DNA of 36,363 bases from Candidatus Binataceae bacterium (GTDB taxonomy: Bacteria; Desulfobacterota; Binatia; Binatales; Binataceae). The notes under the pieces are model-generated. The model was not told the origin of the DNA and ran no database searches. It was given only the letters and a program-made list of their open reading frames with translations. Positions 1-8,843 of the stretch are shown here, piece after piece. The position numbers and the translations under genes are program-made. Each line of letters starts with the position of its first letter. Within the stretch, counting starts at the first letter, position 1. The DNA lies in NCBI GenBank assembly GCA_035508495.1, contig DATJMX010000086.1, forward strand, positions 1 to 36,363, written 5' to 3'.

Positions 1-416
1 TGTTCGCTCCTCTTCATCGGGGCGAGGTTTTCATCGACGTACTGACGGCAGGAAATGACGACGCCAGCGCTCGGCCATTGCCGGAAAGCCCTCTCCATGA
101 CCGCGATTTTGTTCGGGAGCCAAACGTCGTCCCAATCGCTCAGGAAAATCAAGTCACCTGTGCAAGCTTGAATAGCGCGTTCGAAGTTCTTCGAGCAGCC
201 GAGGTTCTTTTGATTGGCGAGCACTCTTACGGTAAAAGGCGCGGTCGCGGCGAAACTCCGTACTATTTCGATGCTATCGTCCGTCGATGCATCGTCGCTG
301 ACGATCAACTCATCCGGCAGACGCGTCTGCCGCGAAAAACTTTCAAGTTGCTCGCGAACAAAGCGTTCGCCGTTACAAACGGCCATCGCGATTGAGATGC
401 GGGTTTCCTTGCTCAC
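1..416 (-). CDS. Family 2 glycosyltransferase, N-terminal part (runs off window)
   Basis: This is the N-terminal 138 residues of a GT-A fold (GT2) glycosyltransferase that would add sugars to a lipid-linked repeat unit at the cytoplasmic side of the membrane. The frame opens at a GTG (416) and gives the typical opening strand ISIAMAVCNGERFVREQLES, followed by the UDP-sugar-binding stretch DELIVSDDASTDDS and the region NLGCSKNFERAI. The metal-binding motif is seen as SDWDDVW. An ATG at 386 is an alternative start, but it would cut into the first strand, so GTG is preferred; no strong ribosome binding site is seen. The base composition looks visibly less GC-rich than that of the polymerase gene upstream, which is common for sugar-transferase genes of polysaccharide loci and may mean exchange. 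The acceptor and donor cannot be told. It is the last visible gene of the minus-strand polysaccharide operon. Confidence 0.9.
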   Translation of the reverse strand, partial: MSKETRISIAMAVCNGERFVREQLESFSRQTRLPDELIVSDDASTDDSIEIVRSFAATAPFTVRVLANQKNLGCSKNFERAIQACTGDLIFLSDWDDVWLPNKIAVMERAFRQWPSAGVVISCRQYVDENLAPMKRSE

Positions 417-465
417 TAGTGGATAGCGCCACGCCCGGAGAGCCGCGGCTCGAGTACGAGGTGAA

Positions 466-627
466 TTATGTGACCCGCATCGCGATGAGAGCGCGGCCTG
501 CGTCCGGCGACAGCATCGGCAAATGCGAGGTAGCCCAGGCGCAGCGGTCGGTTAAGGTGGACGAGGCCGCGCGCTCCGCGCGGTGCGGGATCGCAATTTG
601 TCCGCAATCGAAATTGTCCTTGGTCAC
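466..627 (-). CDS. Possible small protein or gene remnant (53 aa)
   Basis: A GTG at 627, four bases beyond the flippase stop, opens a 53-codon frame ending with TAA at 466-468. Most third positions are G or C, as in the real genes here, and a purine-rich AGAGAG lies about 12 bases upstream inside the flippase end. I do not recognise the protein. It may instead be a broken gene: the last codons read RALIAMRVT, and a shift of frame continues HIIHLVLEPRLSGRG before a TAG that overlaps the next start (GTG 416). That string resembles the first strand of a GT4 glycosyltransferase, so a decayed glycosyltransferase is possible. It could also be a chance frame. Confidence 0.25.
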   Translation of the reverse strand: MTKDNFDCGQIAIPHRAERAASSTLTDRCAWATSHLPMLSPDAGRALIAMRVT

Positions 628-631
628 GGTG

Positions 632-2152
632 TCAGGCTCTCTGCTCTTTTAAGAAGCGGACCTGTCGAAGCTGCATACGCAGGAAATCTTTTTCTTCGGG
701 TTCGAGCATCGCGCTCCAGCCAACGATCGCGGCGAGGCCGAGGATCGCGGCGAGGTAGAGTTCTTTTGCCGGTAGGGTCGCCGGGACGATGCCGATCGCG
801 ATTACTGCCAGGGCGGCGGCGGCCACTTTCACCAGGCGAAGCGTGGCGGCGAGCAGGTTCGGCAGCATCCGGCAAGCCATCGCGAAGAGCAGAGCCGCGT
901 TGGCGACCGCGCGGATCGCATAGACGACCGCGGCGCCTTCCACTCCGTACCTTGGCAGCACCAGCCACAGCGCCAGCAGGAAGAACGGAAGCTCGACGAG
1001 GTAAACCTTGGCCGTCAGGTCCGGACGATGCGCGGCCTGGAGCAGGGTGTGCGGCGTCCAATCGAGGCTATTGATGAACATCCCGACCGCGATCCAGCGC
1101 ATCACGGCCGCGCTGTGCACGGCGAAGTCGGGGCCGAGCCACAGAGTCAGGCCCTCGGGCGCGAGCGTGACGACGAGCAGGACGATGGGGAACATCGCGA
1201 GCAGGATGTAACGGACTGAGCGCTCGAAGAGCACCACGGTCCGCGCCGGATCGGTGGCGAGCGAGGTCGAGAAGGCCGGAAACATCACGCCCGAGATCGC
1301 GCCCGGAATCATCCGCACCTTGTTGGTGACCTGGAATGGCACCGCGTAATATGCGACCGCCGCCACCGACACCAGGGCGCCGATGATGAAGCGGTCGGCG
1401 TATTCCATCGCATGCGAGAGCGCGTCGGAGACGGTGACCCATCCGCCGAAACCCAGCATCGGGCGCACCAGATCGCGGTGCGGGGTGATTTTCTGCCGGA
1501 GCTCGGGCAGGACCCGAAGGCATATCAGGAAATACGCGAGCCACGTTGCAACGCGGACGATCACGATCGAGCCGACGATCCATCCGAGGCGATGGGAAAA
1601 CGCCAGCATCGGCAGCGGCGCGAGATAGTAAAGGATATTGGAGGGGACGTTGACCGCCTTGATCAGGTCGACGCGCTGAAACGCGGCCAGCGCGCCGATC
1701 GTGCTGCTGCTGCTGATGAGGAAGGGCAGCGAGATCGCGAGCACATAGAGCGCGTGCAGGCTCTCGGCCTGCGCGGCGGGCGCGACCTTGAGGACGTGGC
1801 CGACGATCCAGGGGCTCAGCGCGACGGCGAGTACCGCGCCGCATACGCCGAAGCCGAACATCATGAGGAGCGAGGTCCAGAAGTAGGCCGGGATTTGCGA
1901 ATGATCGTCGGAGGCGGCGGCCGCGGCGATGTACTTGGTGGCGGCCTTGCCGAGCCCGAAATTGAAAGCGCCGAAGTATCCGACCGCCAGAATCACCAGG
2001 GTCAGCGCGCCGTAGCGATCGACGCCGAGGCCGCGGATTAGCATCGGGATGGCGACGATCGCGACCAGGAATGGTGCGGCATCGCCGGCCAGATTGATCA
2101 TCGTGTTGCGGGCCAGGAGGCGGCCGCTGGTGAGGTTGGCCGGGGTGTTCAC
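632..2152 (-). CDS. Wzx-type polysaccharide flippase (MOP/MATE superfamily)
   Basis: This 506-residue inner-membrane protein is predicted to flip undecaprenyl-diphosphate-linked oligosaccharide units to the periplasm. It has about 12-14 hydrophobic segments along its length and the usual polysaccharide-synthase N-terminus: a short polar lead, then NTMINLAGDAAPFLVAIVAIPMLI, with RYGALTLVILAVGYFGAFNFGLGKAATKYIA forming the second helix pair. The length is normal for the family. The start is GTG at 2152, and its G is shared with the TAG stop of the upstream polymerase gene (TAGTG), so the two are translationally coupled. The order polymerase, flippase, glycosyltransferase supports a Wzx/Wzy-dependent pathway. 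The substrate glycan cannot be read from sequence. Confidence 0.9.
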   Translation of the reverse strand: MNTPANLTSGRLLARNTMINLAGDAAPFLVAIVAIPMLIRGLGVDRYGALTLVILAVGYFGAFNFGLGKAATKYIAAAAASDDHSQIPAYFWTSLLMMFGFGVCGAVLAVALSPWIVGHVLKVAPAAQAESLHALYVLAISLPFLISSSSTIGALAAFQRVDLIKAVNVPSNILYYLAPLPMLAFSHRLGWIVGSIVIVRVATWLAYFLICLRVLPELRQKITPHRDLVRPMLGFGGWVTVSDALSHAMEYADRFIIGALVSVAAVAYYAVPFQVTNKVRMIPGAISGVMFPAFSTSLATDPARTVVLFERSVRYILLAMFPIVLLVVTLAPEGLTLWLGPDFAVHSAAVMRWIAVGMFINSLDWTPHTLLQAAHRPDLTAKVYLVELPFFLLALWLVLPRYGVEGAAVVYAIRAVANAALLFAMACRMLPNLLAATLRLVKVAAAALAVIAIGIVPATLPAKELYLAAILGLAAIVGWSAMLEPEEKDFLRMQLRQVRFLKEQRA

Positions 2153-4989
2153 TAGTTGTTTACGGGGTTGGCGGCCTGGGCGCTGGCGTCGGCGCGGCCG
2201 GCGGCGAGTTTTTGTTTGAAGGCGGCGTAGCGCGCGCGCATCGCGGCATCGCCCGGATCGAGATCGGCGGCGCGCAGGTAGTCGCGATCGGCGGCGACAT
2301 ACTGGTAGGCGGCGTCTTCGGCGCCGGCCAGCTCGAACCAGGCGCGCGGGTTCTGCGGATCGACGTCGGTGGCGCGGCGCAAGGCCTCGGCGGCGCGGGT
2401 GTAGTCATGATCGGCGGCGTAGAACGCGCCCAGCGCTAACAAATTGTCGTAGGTGGGCTGGTAGTCGACCATCTTGACGAGCGCATCGCGGGCGAGCTCG
2501 GGCCGGCCGGCGGCGAGCGCGACCTGGGCGAAGGCGGCGAGCAGCGGCGCCGGATCGGCGCCGGCGTCGAGGCCCGCTTTGAGGAGATCCTGCGCGCCGG
2601 CCACGTCCTTGCGCGGCATCATCACCTGGGCGAGCAGCGCGACGCAGGGCGCGGCGTCGTCGGGGCGCGCGGCGCGGGCGGCGTTGAAGTCGCGCGCGGC
2701 ATCGTCCAGCTGGCCGACATTGACGTAGGCCTCACCGGCGAGCATCAGGAGCTGGACGCGGCGCGCGGGGCTGTCGGCGGCCTCGGCGCCGCGCTCGTAG
2801 GTGCGGGCGGCATCGGCGATGCGGCTGGTATCGACATAGAACTGGCCGAGGGTGGCGAAGGCGTCGGCGTAGCCGCGCTCGATGGCCTCGGCGAGGCCGC
2901 GCTCGATAGCGCCGCGCTCGGGCGGCGACAGGTAGGGGATAAACCGCGCGTTAAGATAGATGTGATCGGAGTAGAGCGGCGCCCACATCACGGACAGCGA
3001 GAGCTGGTTCAGCGAGGCGAGATACTGGCCGTCGTTGTAGAGGTAGCGGGCGTAGAGATCGCGCGAGAAGGGGTTGCGCGGATCGATCCACACCGCGCGC
3101 GCGACTTCGCTCATCCCGGCCGGGGTCTCGCCGTACCATGAAGAGAGCGCGAGGTGGGTGCCGGCGTTGGCCGGATGGAGCAGGGTCATCGCGCGCGCCT
3201 CGGTAAAGGTCGCGGCAACGGGGTAGTACGGATAGACGACGCTCGCCTGGAGCTGCGAGCATACGGCGAGCATCAGGGCGAAGGCGGCGGCATACGGGGC
3301 GGCGCGCCAGCCGAGGCTGCGGGCGCGAATCGCCGGGGCGGGCTCGGGCGCGCGCGCGACGGCAATCCGCACCGTGAGGCCGGCGAAGATCGCGAACAGG
3401 AAGCCGATCGCGGGAATGGTGAGGCTGAAGTCGAAGGCCTCGTGAAAGCCCTCGGCGGTCATCCCGGCGACGAGGGCGACGATGGTGAGCTGCGCGCGGG
3501 GCGCGATCGCGCTCCAGCGGCGCCATACGAGGCGCGCGATGCGCCAGCCGATCGTCATAAAGGCAAGGACGCCTAGGATGCCGAGCTCGGCGGCCGCCTC
3601 GACATAGTCGTTGTGGGCGTTGCGCAGGAACTCGGCGGGCCACGCTCCGCGTTGGTAATGCGGGAACATCTCGGGCCACGCGCCGAAGCCGACGCCCAGC
3701 AGCGCGTGATCGCGGAACATCCTGAGCGTGTCGCGCCAGATATCGACGCGATGCCAGAGGTCGAGGCCGCCGGCCATGCTGGTCCCGACGCGAGTATCGA
3801 TTTGATCGCGTCCGGCAGAACCGATGATCGCGACGGCAAGCGCTGCGACGACGATAGCTGCAAGGGCAAGGATCGGAATCCAGGTGACGAGGCCGCCCCG
3901 GCGGGAACGAAAGACTGACGGCGTGCGGAGGCGGCTCGTGAGAATTGTGAAGATGGCGAGCGAGACGACTGCCGCGCCCCAAATCGCGCGCGATTGGCTG
4001 AGCAGGATCGCGCAGATGACGATAACCAGGGCGGCGCTGCATAGAATCGGGCCGGCTTCGTCGCGCTCGCGGGAATCGTCGGAAGGCGCGAGTCCGCGCC
4101 ACGCGCGCGCGATGAAGAGCGGCGCGATCATCGCGAGATAGGCCGCGAAGTGATCGGGATTGACGAACGGGCCCATCATGCGCGGGCGATTGAGATTCGG
4201 CGCGCGCCAATCGAGCGGCACGTAGAACCATAGTATCTTGCCGTTCCAGGTGGCCTGCTGCACCAGGCCCAGCGCGGCAACGCAGAATCCGCTCAGCAGG
4301 ATCACGCGGATGAGCAGGCGCGTCAGCGGATCCTCGTCAGTGGGCGGCGTCTCGGCAGTGATCGGATAGATCGCGACGATGATGAAAAGCGCGACGCCGG
4401 CGAGGAACTTGAGCGCGCTTGCGATCCCGAGCAGTGGCGCCGGCGAGATCGATCGCCACGTCGAGGCGTAGATTCCAGCGCCGGCGGGAGCAGCGCCGAC
4501 GACCGGGGCCGAATCGGTCTTCGCGGCCTTATGATGCGCGGTAAACGGAACCTGCGCGCCGCCGGCGACTTCACTCTGCGTCGGCATCACGACAGTCTGG
4601 CTGTCAGCGTTCGAGGGCTGAGCCGTGGATGGCGCGGGATAGTCAATCGTGCCCGGCCATCCGCGCAGCGTGTGTTCATATAGGTCGTAGGTATGCGGCG
4701 ACAGCATATGCAGCAGAGCCGGCGGAAGCGGCAGCAACTGGAATCCGACGAGCCCGATCAGCGCAGCCGCGGGAATCGCGATTTTCCAGACCTCCGCGAT
4801 TCCCTTGTGCGCCGGGCGCTCCTCGCGCATCCGCAGCAGCACCGCGGCGAGCATCGCGAACGCAATGGTCTCGGCCGCGTGATAGGCCCACGGATGCACC
4901 GTGCCGAAGCAGATCGGCGTGGCCAGGATGAGCACGACCAATCCGCCCACCACGAGGCGATCGGTCAGATCGACCAGACGATTTCGCAT
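2152..4989 (-). CDS. O-antigen ligase/polymerase (Wzy_C family) with TPR tail
   Basis: This is a 945-residue inner-membrane protein. The N-terminal two thirds carry about 12 hydrophobic helices with the Wzy_C (PF04932) hallmarks: PFVNPDHFAAYLAMIAP, SQSRAIWGA, and the large periplasmic loop with GVGFGAWPEMFPHYQ and RNAHNDYVEAAAELG. Such proteins polymerise or ligate lipid-linked glycan in the periplasm. The C-terminal third (about 650-930) holds several TPR-like helical repeats (for example DYTRAAEALRRATDVDPQNPRAW) and would be periplasmic. A Ser/Pro/Ala-rich insertion lies at about 115-180. The start is the ATG at 4989, because it gives MRNRLVDLTDRL directly before the first helix. The frame stays open further upstream, but that part lies inside the kinase gene. 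The kinase stop is 35 bases upstream. It overlaps the flippase by one base. Base composition is extremely GC-rich, especially in the TPR part. Confidence 0.9.
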   Translation of the reverse strand: MRNRLVDLTDRLVVGGLVVLILATPICFGTVHPWAYHAAETIAFAMLAAVLLRMREERPAHKGIAEVWKIAIPAAALIGLVGFQLLPLPPALLHMLSPHTYDLYEHTLRGWPGTIDYPAPSTAQPSNADSQTVVMPTQSEVAGGAQVPFTAHHKAAKTDSAPVVGAAPAGAGIYASTWRSISPAPLLGIASALKFLAGVALFIIVAIYPITAETPPTDEDPLTRLLIRVILLSGFCVAALGLVQQATWNGKILWFYVPLDWRAPNLNRPRMMGPFVNPDHFAAYLAMIAPLFIARAWRGLAPSDDSRERDEAGPILCSAALVIVICAILLSQSRAIWGAAVVSLAIFTILTSRLRTPSVFRSRRGGLVTWIPILALAAIVVAALAVAIIGSAGRDQIDTRVGTSMAGGLDLWHRVDIWRDTLRMFRDHALLGVGFGAWPEMFPHYQRGAWPAEFLRNAHNDYVEAAAELGILGVLAFMTIGWRIARLVWRRWSAIAPRAQLTIVALVAGMTAEGFHEAFDFSLTIPAIGFLFAIFAGLTVRIAVARAPEPAPAIRARSLGWRAAPYAAAFALMLAVCSQLQASVVYPYYPVAATFTEARAMTLLHPANAGTHLALSSWYGETPAGMSEVARAVWIDPRNPFSRDLYARYLYNDGQYLASLNQLSLSVMWAPLYSDHIYLNARFIPYLSPPERGAIERGLAEAIERGYADAFATLGQFYVDTSRIADAARTYERGAEAADSPARRVQLLMLAGEAYVNVGQLDDAARDFNAARAARPDDAAPCVALLAQVMMPRKDVAGAQDLLKAGLDAGADPAPLLAAFAQVALAAGRPELARDALVKMVDYQPTYDNLLALGAFYAADHDYTRAAEALRRATDVDPQNPRAWFELAGAEDAAYQYVAADRDYLRAADLDPGDAAMRARYAAFKQKLAAGRADASAQAANPVNN

Positions 4990-5024
4990 GCGATCGTGAA
5001 TTTGCAGAACCGAACCGCCGCGGC

Positions 5025-7436
5025 TCAGGCGCGCTCGCTCTCGCTGCGGGGGAATTGGCGCACCGCGGCGGTGTCGTCGAGCGACGATTCGTCGAACTCC
5101 GCCGCACTGTCGAGTCCGTTGTAGTAGCCCTGGTAACCCTTGGAAAAGTAATGCGGAAAGTCGGCCTTGTGCAGCCGCACCTTGTTCAACACGACGCCCA
5201 GGATCTTGGCGTCGACGCTTTCCAGACGCCCGAGGGCCGCCATTACCTGATGACGCGGCGTATGCCCGCCCGCCGCGATTAGCACGACCCCATCGACAAG
5301 GCATGACAGATCGAGCGGATCGCTCACCAGCATCACCGGCGACGAATCGATAATCACATAGTCATACTGCTGTGACACTTCGTCGAGAAAGGCTTTCATG
5401 CGCTCCGAGCCGAGCAGCTCGCTCGGATTGGGCGGAATGCGGCCGCAGCTCAGGAGAAACAGGTTCTCGACCGGAGTCGGCTGGATGAGTTCGATGCCGC
5501 CCGCGCCGGTCAGCGCCTCGGTCAAGCCGGCGCGATTCTTCAGATCGAGCAAGCGATGGCATCGCGGACGCCGCAGGTCGCCGTCGATCAGCAGCACCGT
5601 CGATCCAGTGCGGGCAAAAACCGAGGCCGTGTTCACCGCCACCGTGCTCTTGCCCTCGCCGGGCAGCGCGCTGCTGATCATGATCGTTTTCGGCGGCGCG
5701 CCCGCGCGTGACAATCGCAGCGCGCTGCGCAAATGGCGGAACGATTCGCCCAGCACGGAATACTTGCCGTAAGTCGCGATGAGGTCGCGGCCGTGCATTT
5801 CGTCCGTCCTCATATCCATCAACTGCGGCTTGGTGATGTAGCTGATGTTGTAGCGCGAGGTGACGGAGATCGCGCTGGTGAAATCGGGAATCGTCGCAAG
5901 GCTCGGCAGCTTCAGGTAACGCTCCATCTCCTCGGGGGTCTTGAGCGTGTTGTCGAGCCGCTCGATGAAGAGCGCGGCGCAGATGCCGAGCAACAGCCCG
6001 AGCATGGTGCCGGCCATGACATCGCGCCTGGTGCGCGGGCTCGAGGGGCTGCCGGGCGGTTGCGCCATATCGACGACCGAGACGCTGGTGGCGTGCGCAT
6101 CGCCAGCCACGGCGAGATTCTTAATCCGCTTCAGGATGGTGTCGTAAAGCTCGCGATTGGTTTCCGCCTCGCGCTCGAGCATCACGTACTTGATCGCGGC
6201 GTCGTTGAGGCCGAGCGCGAAGCTCTTCTGTTTATCGAGCTCGGCCGCGATCGCCTGCTCGCTTTTGAGCGAGGCCTGGTACTCCTCGTTGACGTTGGCG
6301 ACGGTGGTCTTGAGCTCACGATCGATGACGGTGCGCGAGCCGTCGATTTTTTCGCGCAGCTCGCGCATCTCGGGATAATCGTCGGTGTATTCGCCGCGCA
6401 TGCTGGCGTATTTCGACTCGAGCTGGTCGAGATCAGCCTTGAGGCCCTGGATGACTTTGTTGTCCATCACCTGAGGCAGCGCATCGGTGCGTCCAGCCTT
6501 GACGAGCTCGAGCTGGGTGCCGAGCGTGATGGTCTTGAGGTGCGCGTCCTGCAGATCGCGATCGAGCTTGTTGAGCTGTTCGACGATGACGTCCTGATTG
6601 CCGTTAAGCGAGATCAGCCCCGGGATGATCCCCTTGTCGCGCCGATAATTGTTGAGTGCGAGTTCGGATTGCTCGACGCGGCGTTTCAACTCGTCGAGCT
6701 TGGTATTGAGGTATTTTTGCGCCTCGTCGGTGGCTTGCGCGTTCAGCTCGACGCCGCGCTGGATATAAGCGCGCGCGTGAGCGTTCGCGATCTTCGCGGC
6801 GAGGTTGGGATCGGCGGCCGTGAACTCCAGCCGCACCAGCTGAGTATTTTCGATCGGCTTGACCTGGAGCGATCCGAGGTACCAGCCGATTGTCGAGCGC
6901 GGAACCGCCTCGGCGAGAGGATCTTCGTCGGCCGCCGTCGTCGGGCGCTTCAGTGCGAGTCCGGGGAACCAGTTGGCGACCGTGTTGCGGATCGTATTGA
7001 CGAACGACGACGACGATCCGGCGCGATGCGCCGGATGCGGTTCAGGCTTCGCCAGGCCTTGCTCCTGGATGACTCGCGTCGCCAGGCTCGCGGACTTCAA
7101 GAGCTCGTTTTGGGTATCGTCGTAGGGCTCCTGGGACGCATCCTGCGATCCGGAGAGCGAAAGATTCTCGTTCTGATAGACTAGCGACGGTGCGGCGCGG
7201 ATCAGCAGCGTCGTGCTGGCCGTATAGGTCGGCTCCGACATCAGGTCGCGGACCAGGGCAAAGCCCGCGCACACCATCGTGATCACGATGACTAGGCGCA
7301 GATGCTTTTGCAGAATCCGGCGATACTCGTGAAAGTCCAACCATGCGTCGGGGCCGAAAGAGTGGGTGGGGCGAATGGGCCGCGCTTCGATGAAACGGGT
7401 CTCTTCGCCGGGATCGAGTAGTGTGACTTGGCGCAT
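5025..7436 (-). CDS. Polysaccharide co-polymerase / BY-type tyrosine kinase (Wzc-like)
   Basis: This 803-residue protein sets chain length and links polymerisation to export. Its parts in order are a cytoplasmic lead; a first membrane helix at about 46-66; a Wzz domain; a long periplasmic coiled-coil region (about 230-440) of GumC type; a Pro-rich motif and second helix at about 456-490; then a P-loop kinase domain. Kinase motifs are the Walker A SSALPGEGKST (588-598), the Walker A' LLIDGDLRRPR (615-625) and the Walker B VIIDSSP (694-700). A tyrosine cluster (Y763, Y768, Y771, Y772) near the C-terminus fits autophosphorylation. The start is ATG 7436, which overlaps the exporter stop by one base (TAATG), so translation is probably coupled. 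The arrangement, with transmembrane and kinase parts in one chain, is that of Gram-negative Wzc. Confidence 0.95.
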   Translation of the reverse strand: MRQVTLLDPGEETRFIEARPIRPTHSFGPDAWLDFHEYRRILQKHLRLVIVITMVCAGFALVRDLMSEPTYTASTTLLIRAAPSLVYQNENLSLSGSQDASQEPYDDTQNELLKSASLATRVIQEQGLAKPEPHPAHRAGSSSSFVNTIRNTVANWFPGLALKRPTTAADEDPLAEAVPRSTIGWYLGSLQVKPIENTQLVRLEFTAADPNLAAKIANAHARAYIQRGVELNAQATDEAQKYLNTKLDELKRRVEQSELALNNYRRDKGIIPGLISLNGNQDVIVEQLNKLDRDLQDAHLKTITLGTQLELVKAGRTDALPQVMDNKVIQGLKADLDQLESKYASMRGEYTDDYPEMRELREKIDGSRTVIDRELKTTVANVNEEYQASLKSEQAIAAELDKQKSFALGLNDAAIKYVMLEREAETNRELYDTILKRIKNLAVAGDAHATSVSVVDMAQPPGSPSSPRTRRDVMAGTMLGLLLGICAALFIERLDNTLKTPEEMERYLKLPSLATIPDFTSAISVTSRYNISYITKPQLMDMRTDEMHGRDLIATYGKYSVLGESFRHLRSALRLSRAGAPPKTIMISSALPGEGKSTVAVNTASVFARTGSTVLLIDGDLRRPRCHRLLDLKNRAGLTEALTGAGGIELIQPTPVENLFLLSCGRIPPNPSELLGSERMKAFLDEVSQQYDYVIIDSSPVMLVSDPLDLSCLVDGVVLIAAGGHTPRHQVMAALGRLESVDAKILGVVLNKVRLHKADFPHYFSKGYQGYYNGLDSAAEFDESSLDDTAAVRQFPRSESERA

Positions 7437-8665
7437 TATAGTCCGCTCACCAGCGCGGCAGCCGGCGCGAATGAAACGATTCCCTGCGCTGCGTAGTACA
7501 GCGCATAGCCGGGGATCTTCATCGTTGAGTAGCCGACCTCAACGATGTCATTGGCCTGCAGCGCAACGTCAGTCGCTTCCCCTTTCTGGACCGCAGCGAG
7601 ATCCACATCGATAATCCTGGTTTGGTTGTCCGCTTCGTGGCGCATGATCTTCACCGAAGCGGGATCGGCGGCATACATCAGACCGCCCGCCGCGGAAACC
7701 GCGCCGAGCGCCGTCAGGCCATGGCTCACCGGCATGACCGAGGGATGATAGACCCAGCCAACCACTGAGATCTGGCCGGCCGGCGGAACAAACAAAGTGT
7801 CACCGGGCCGCAACGGCAGGTTGACGTACTTGTGCGCCTGGCCGCCGCCATCGAGCTCGATGACGTAGGCTGACGCGGCGTCGAAATCGCTCGCCGACGG
7901 CGCTTGCACGAAGGGAGAATGATTTACCTCGAGCGCGGCCTGGGTGATTCCGCCGGAAACCTGGGCGTCCGCATTGTTGACGATCCCGCCGTTTGCGGGA
8001 TGCTTGCTCAGTGCGGCCGCACCGTCGGCGTACTGCTGCGAAAGCGCCTCTGCGCTCTTTGCGCCCGGCAGTGCGGGACTCAGCAGCACCTCATGCGAGG
8101 CGTTGTCGGCAAGGCCGCCCGCCCGTTCGATCAGATCGTGGATCGTGTCGTCAGGGCCGTTTAGAACGTAGAGCCCCGGGGTCCGCACCGAGCCCATTAC
8201 GCCCACCACTCTGCTCGAGTAAGTCTTCACGAGCAGGTTGATCTCGGGATGATAGACATATTTATGCAGCGCGTCGGCGAGCTTGTCGCTGACTTGCGGT
8301 TCGGTGAGTCCCGCAACGTGAACCGAGCCGACCAGCGGCAACAGGATGTCGCCCTTGCCGTCGACGCGGACCGTGCGGTCCTCGATCTCCTTCACGTTCG
8401 CGATCGAGATTTCGAGCACATCGCCGGCACCGATTGGAAAATCCTGCGCCTCAGCCAGGCGGTCCTGCCAAAGCTTGTTGAGCTGCCCCATGGATTCGGG
8501 GCTTAGATCCGCGGGCGGTGGCGAAGTCGTTGGCGATACCATCGCAGTCCGCGCGGGACCCGTTGCAGGGGGATCCTGAGTCGCTTGTGGGGCGCATGCC
8601 GAGAAGATCATGCCCACGGAGCCAAACACCACGAATGTCAGGCGAAGAGCGTTACGAATGCGCAT
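7436..8665 (-). CDS. Outer-membrane polysaccharide export lipoprotein (Wza-like)
   Basis: This 409-residue protein should form the outer-membrane channel that passes the polysaccharide chain out. The ATG at 8665 is chosen because it gives a lipoprotein signal peptide (MRIRNALRLT, then a hydrophobic core ending FSAC with C24 as lipidation site) and has GGAG about 8 bases upstream. An earlier ATG would place a long, unlikely extension in front of the signal. The Poly_export/PES domain is seen at IGAGDVLEISIANVKEIEDRTVRVDGKG and LPLVGSVHVAGLTEPQ, followed by SLBB-type segments (VVGVMGSVRTPGLYVL and ISVVGWVYHPSVMPV). A Ser/Ala/Gln-rich stretch separates the SLBB segments. It sits immediately before the Wzc-like gene with a 1-nt overlap, the classic wza-wzc order, although no wzb phosphatase lies between them. 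Confidence 0.92.
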   Translation of the reverse strand: MRIRNALRLTFVVFGSVGMIFSACAPQATQDPPATGPARTAMVSPTTSPPPADLSPESMGQLNKLWQDRLAEAQDFPIGAGDVLEISIANVKEIEDRTVRVDGKGDILLPLVGSVHVAGLTEPQVSDKLADALHKYVYHPEINLLVKTYSSRVVGVMGSVRTPGLYVLNGPDDTIHDLIERAGGLADNASHEVLLSPALPGAKSAEALSQQYADGAAALSKHPANGGIVNNADAQVSGGITQAALEVNHSPFVQAPSASDFDAASAYVIELDGGGQAHKYVNLPLRPGDTLFVPPAGQISVVGWVYHPSVMPVSHGLTALGAVSAAGGLMYAADPASVKIMRHEADNQTRIIDVDLAAVQKGEATDVALQANDIVEVGYSTMKIPGYALYYAAQGIVSFAPAAALVSGL

Positions 8666-8794
8666 CGGGAAGTTCTCCGCGGTCAATCGATACGTCGCGG
8701 ACGCGACAATCGGACTTGCAAGCGCATGCACGGATGCACTGCGCTACCAAAGAAGATTTGGAGTTCGGAACGAAAATCGATGTTCTGATTAGGG

Positions 8795-8821
8795 AAAATC
8801 CGTGGCCGAGAGCCAGCCACG
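8795..8821 (-). terminator. Possible weak terminator or attenuator before the exporter gene
   Basis: On the minus strand a 6-bp stem (CGTGGC at 8816-8821 pairing with GCCACG at 8801-8806) with a 9-nt loop is followed by GATTTT (8795-8800). It lies after the small secreted-protein gene and 130 bases before the Wza-like start. The stem is short and the T run only four, so partial termination or mere coincidence are both possible. Confidence 0.35.
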
Positions 8822-8843
8822 TTAGAGGAAAGGCAGGGTAATG

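Noticed and set aside
414..420. The same CACTAGT string at two gene junctions (414-420 and 2149-2155) as a recombination site
   Set aside because: The string is short and arises naturally from a TAG stop overlapping a GTG start; no longer shared sequence flanks it.
2951..4231. Long minus-strand open frame of 426 codons inside the O-antigen ligase region
   Set aside because: It lies in another frame of the same strand as a well-supported gene, is Arg/Ala/Pro-rich, and reflects high-GC codon use.
5733..7184. 483-codon plus-strand frame opposite the Wzc-like gene
   Set aside because: Antisense shadow of a clear kinase/co-polymerase gene; its Leu/Asp/Arg-rich translation has no domain-like pattern.
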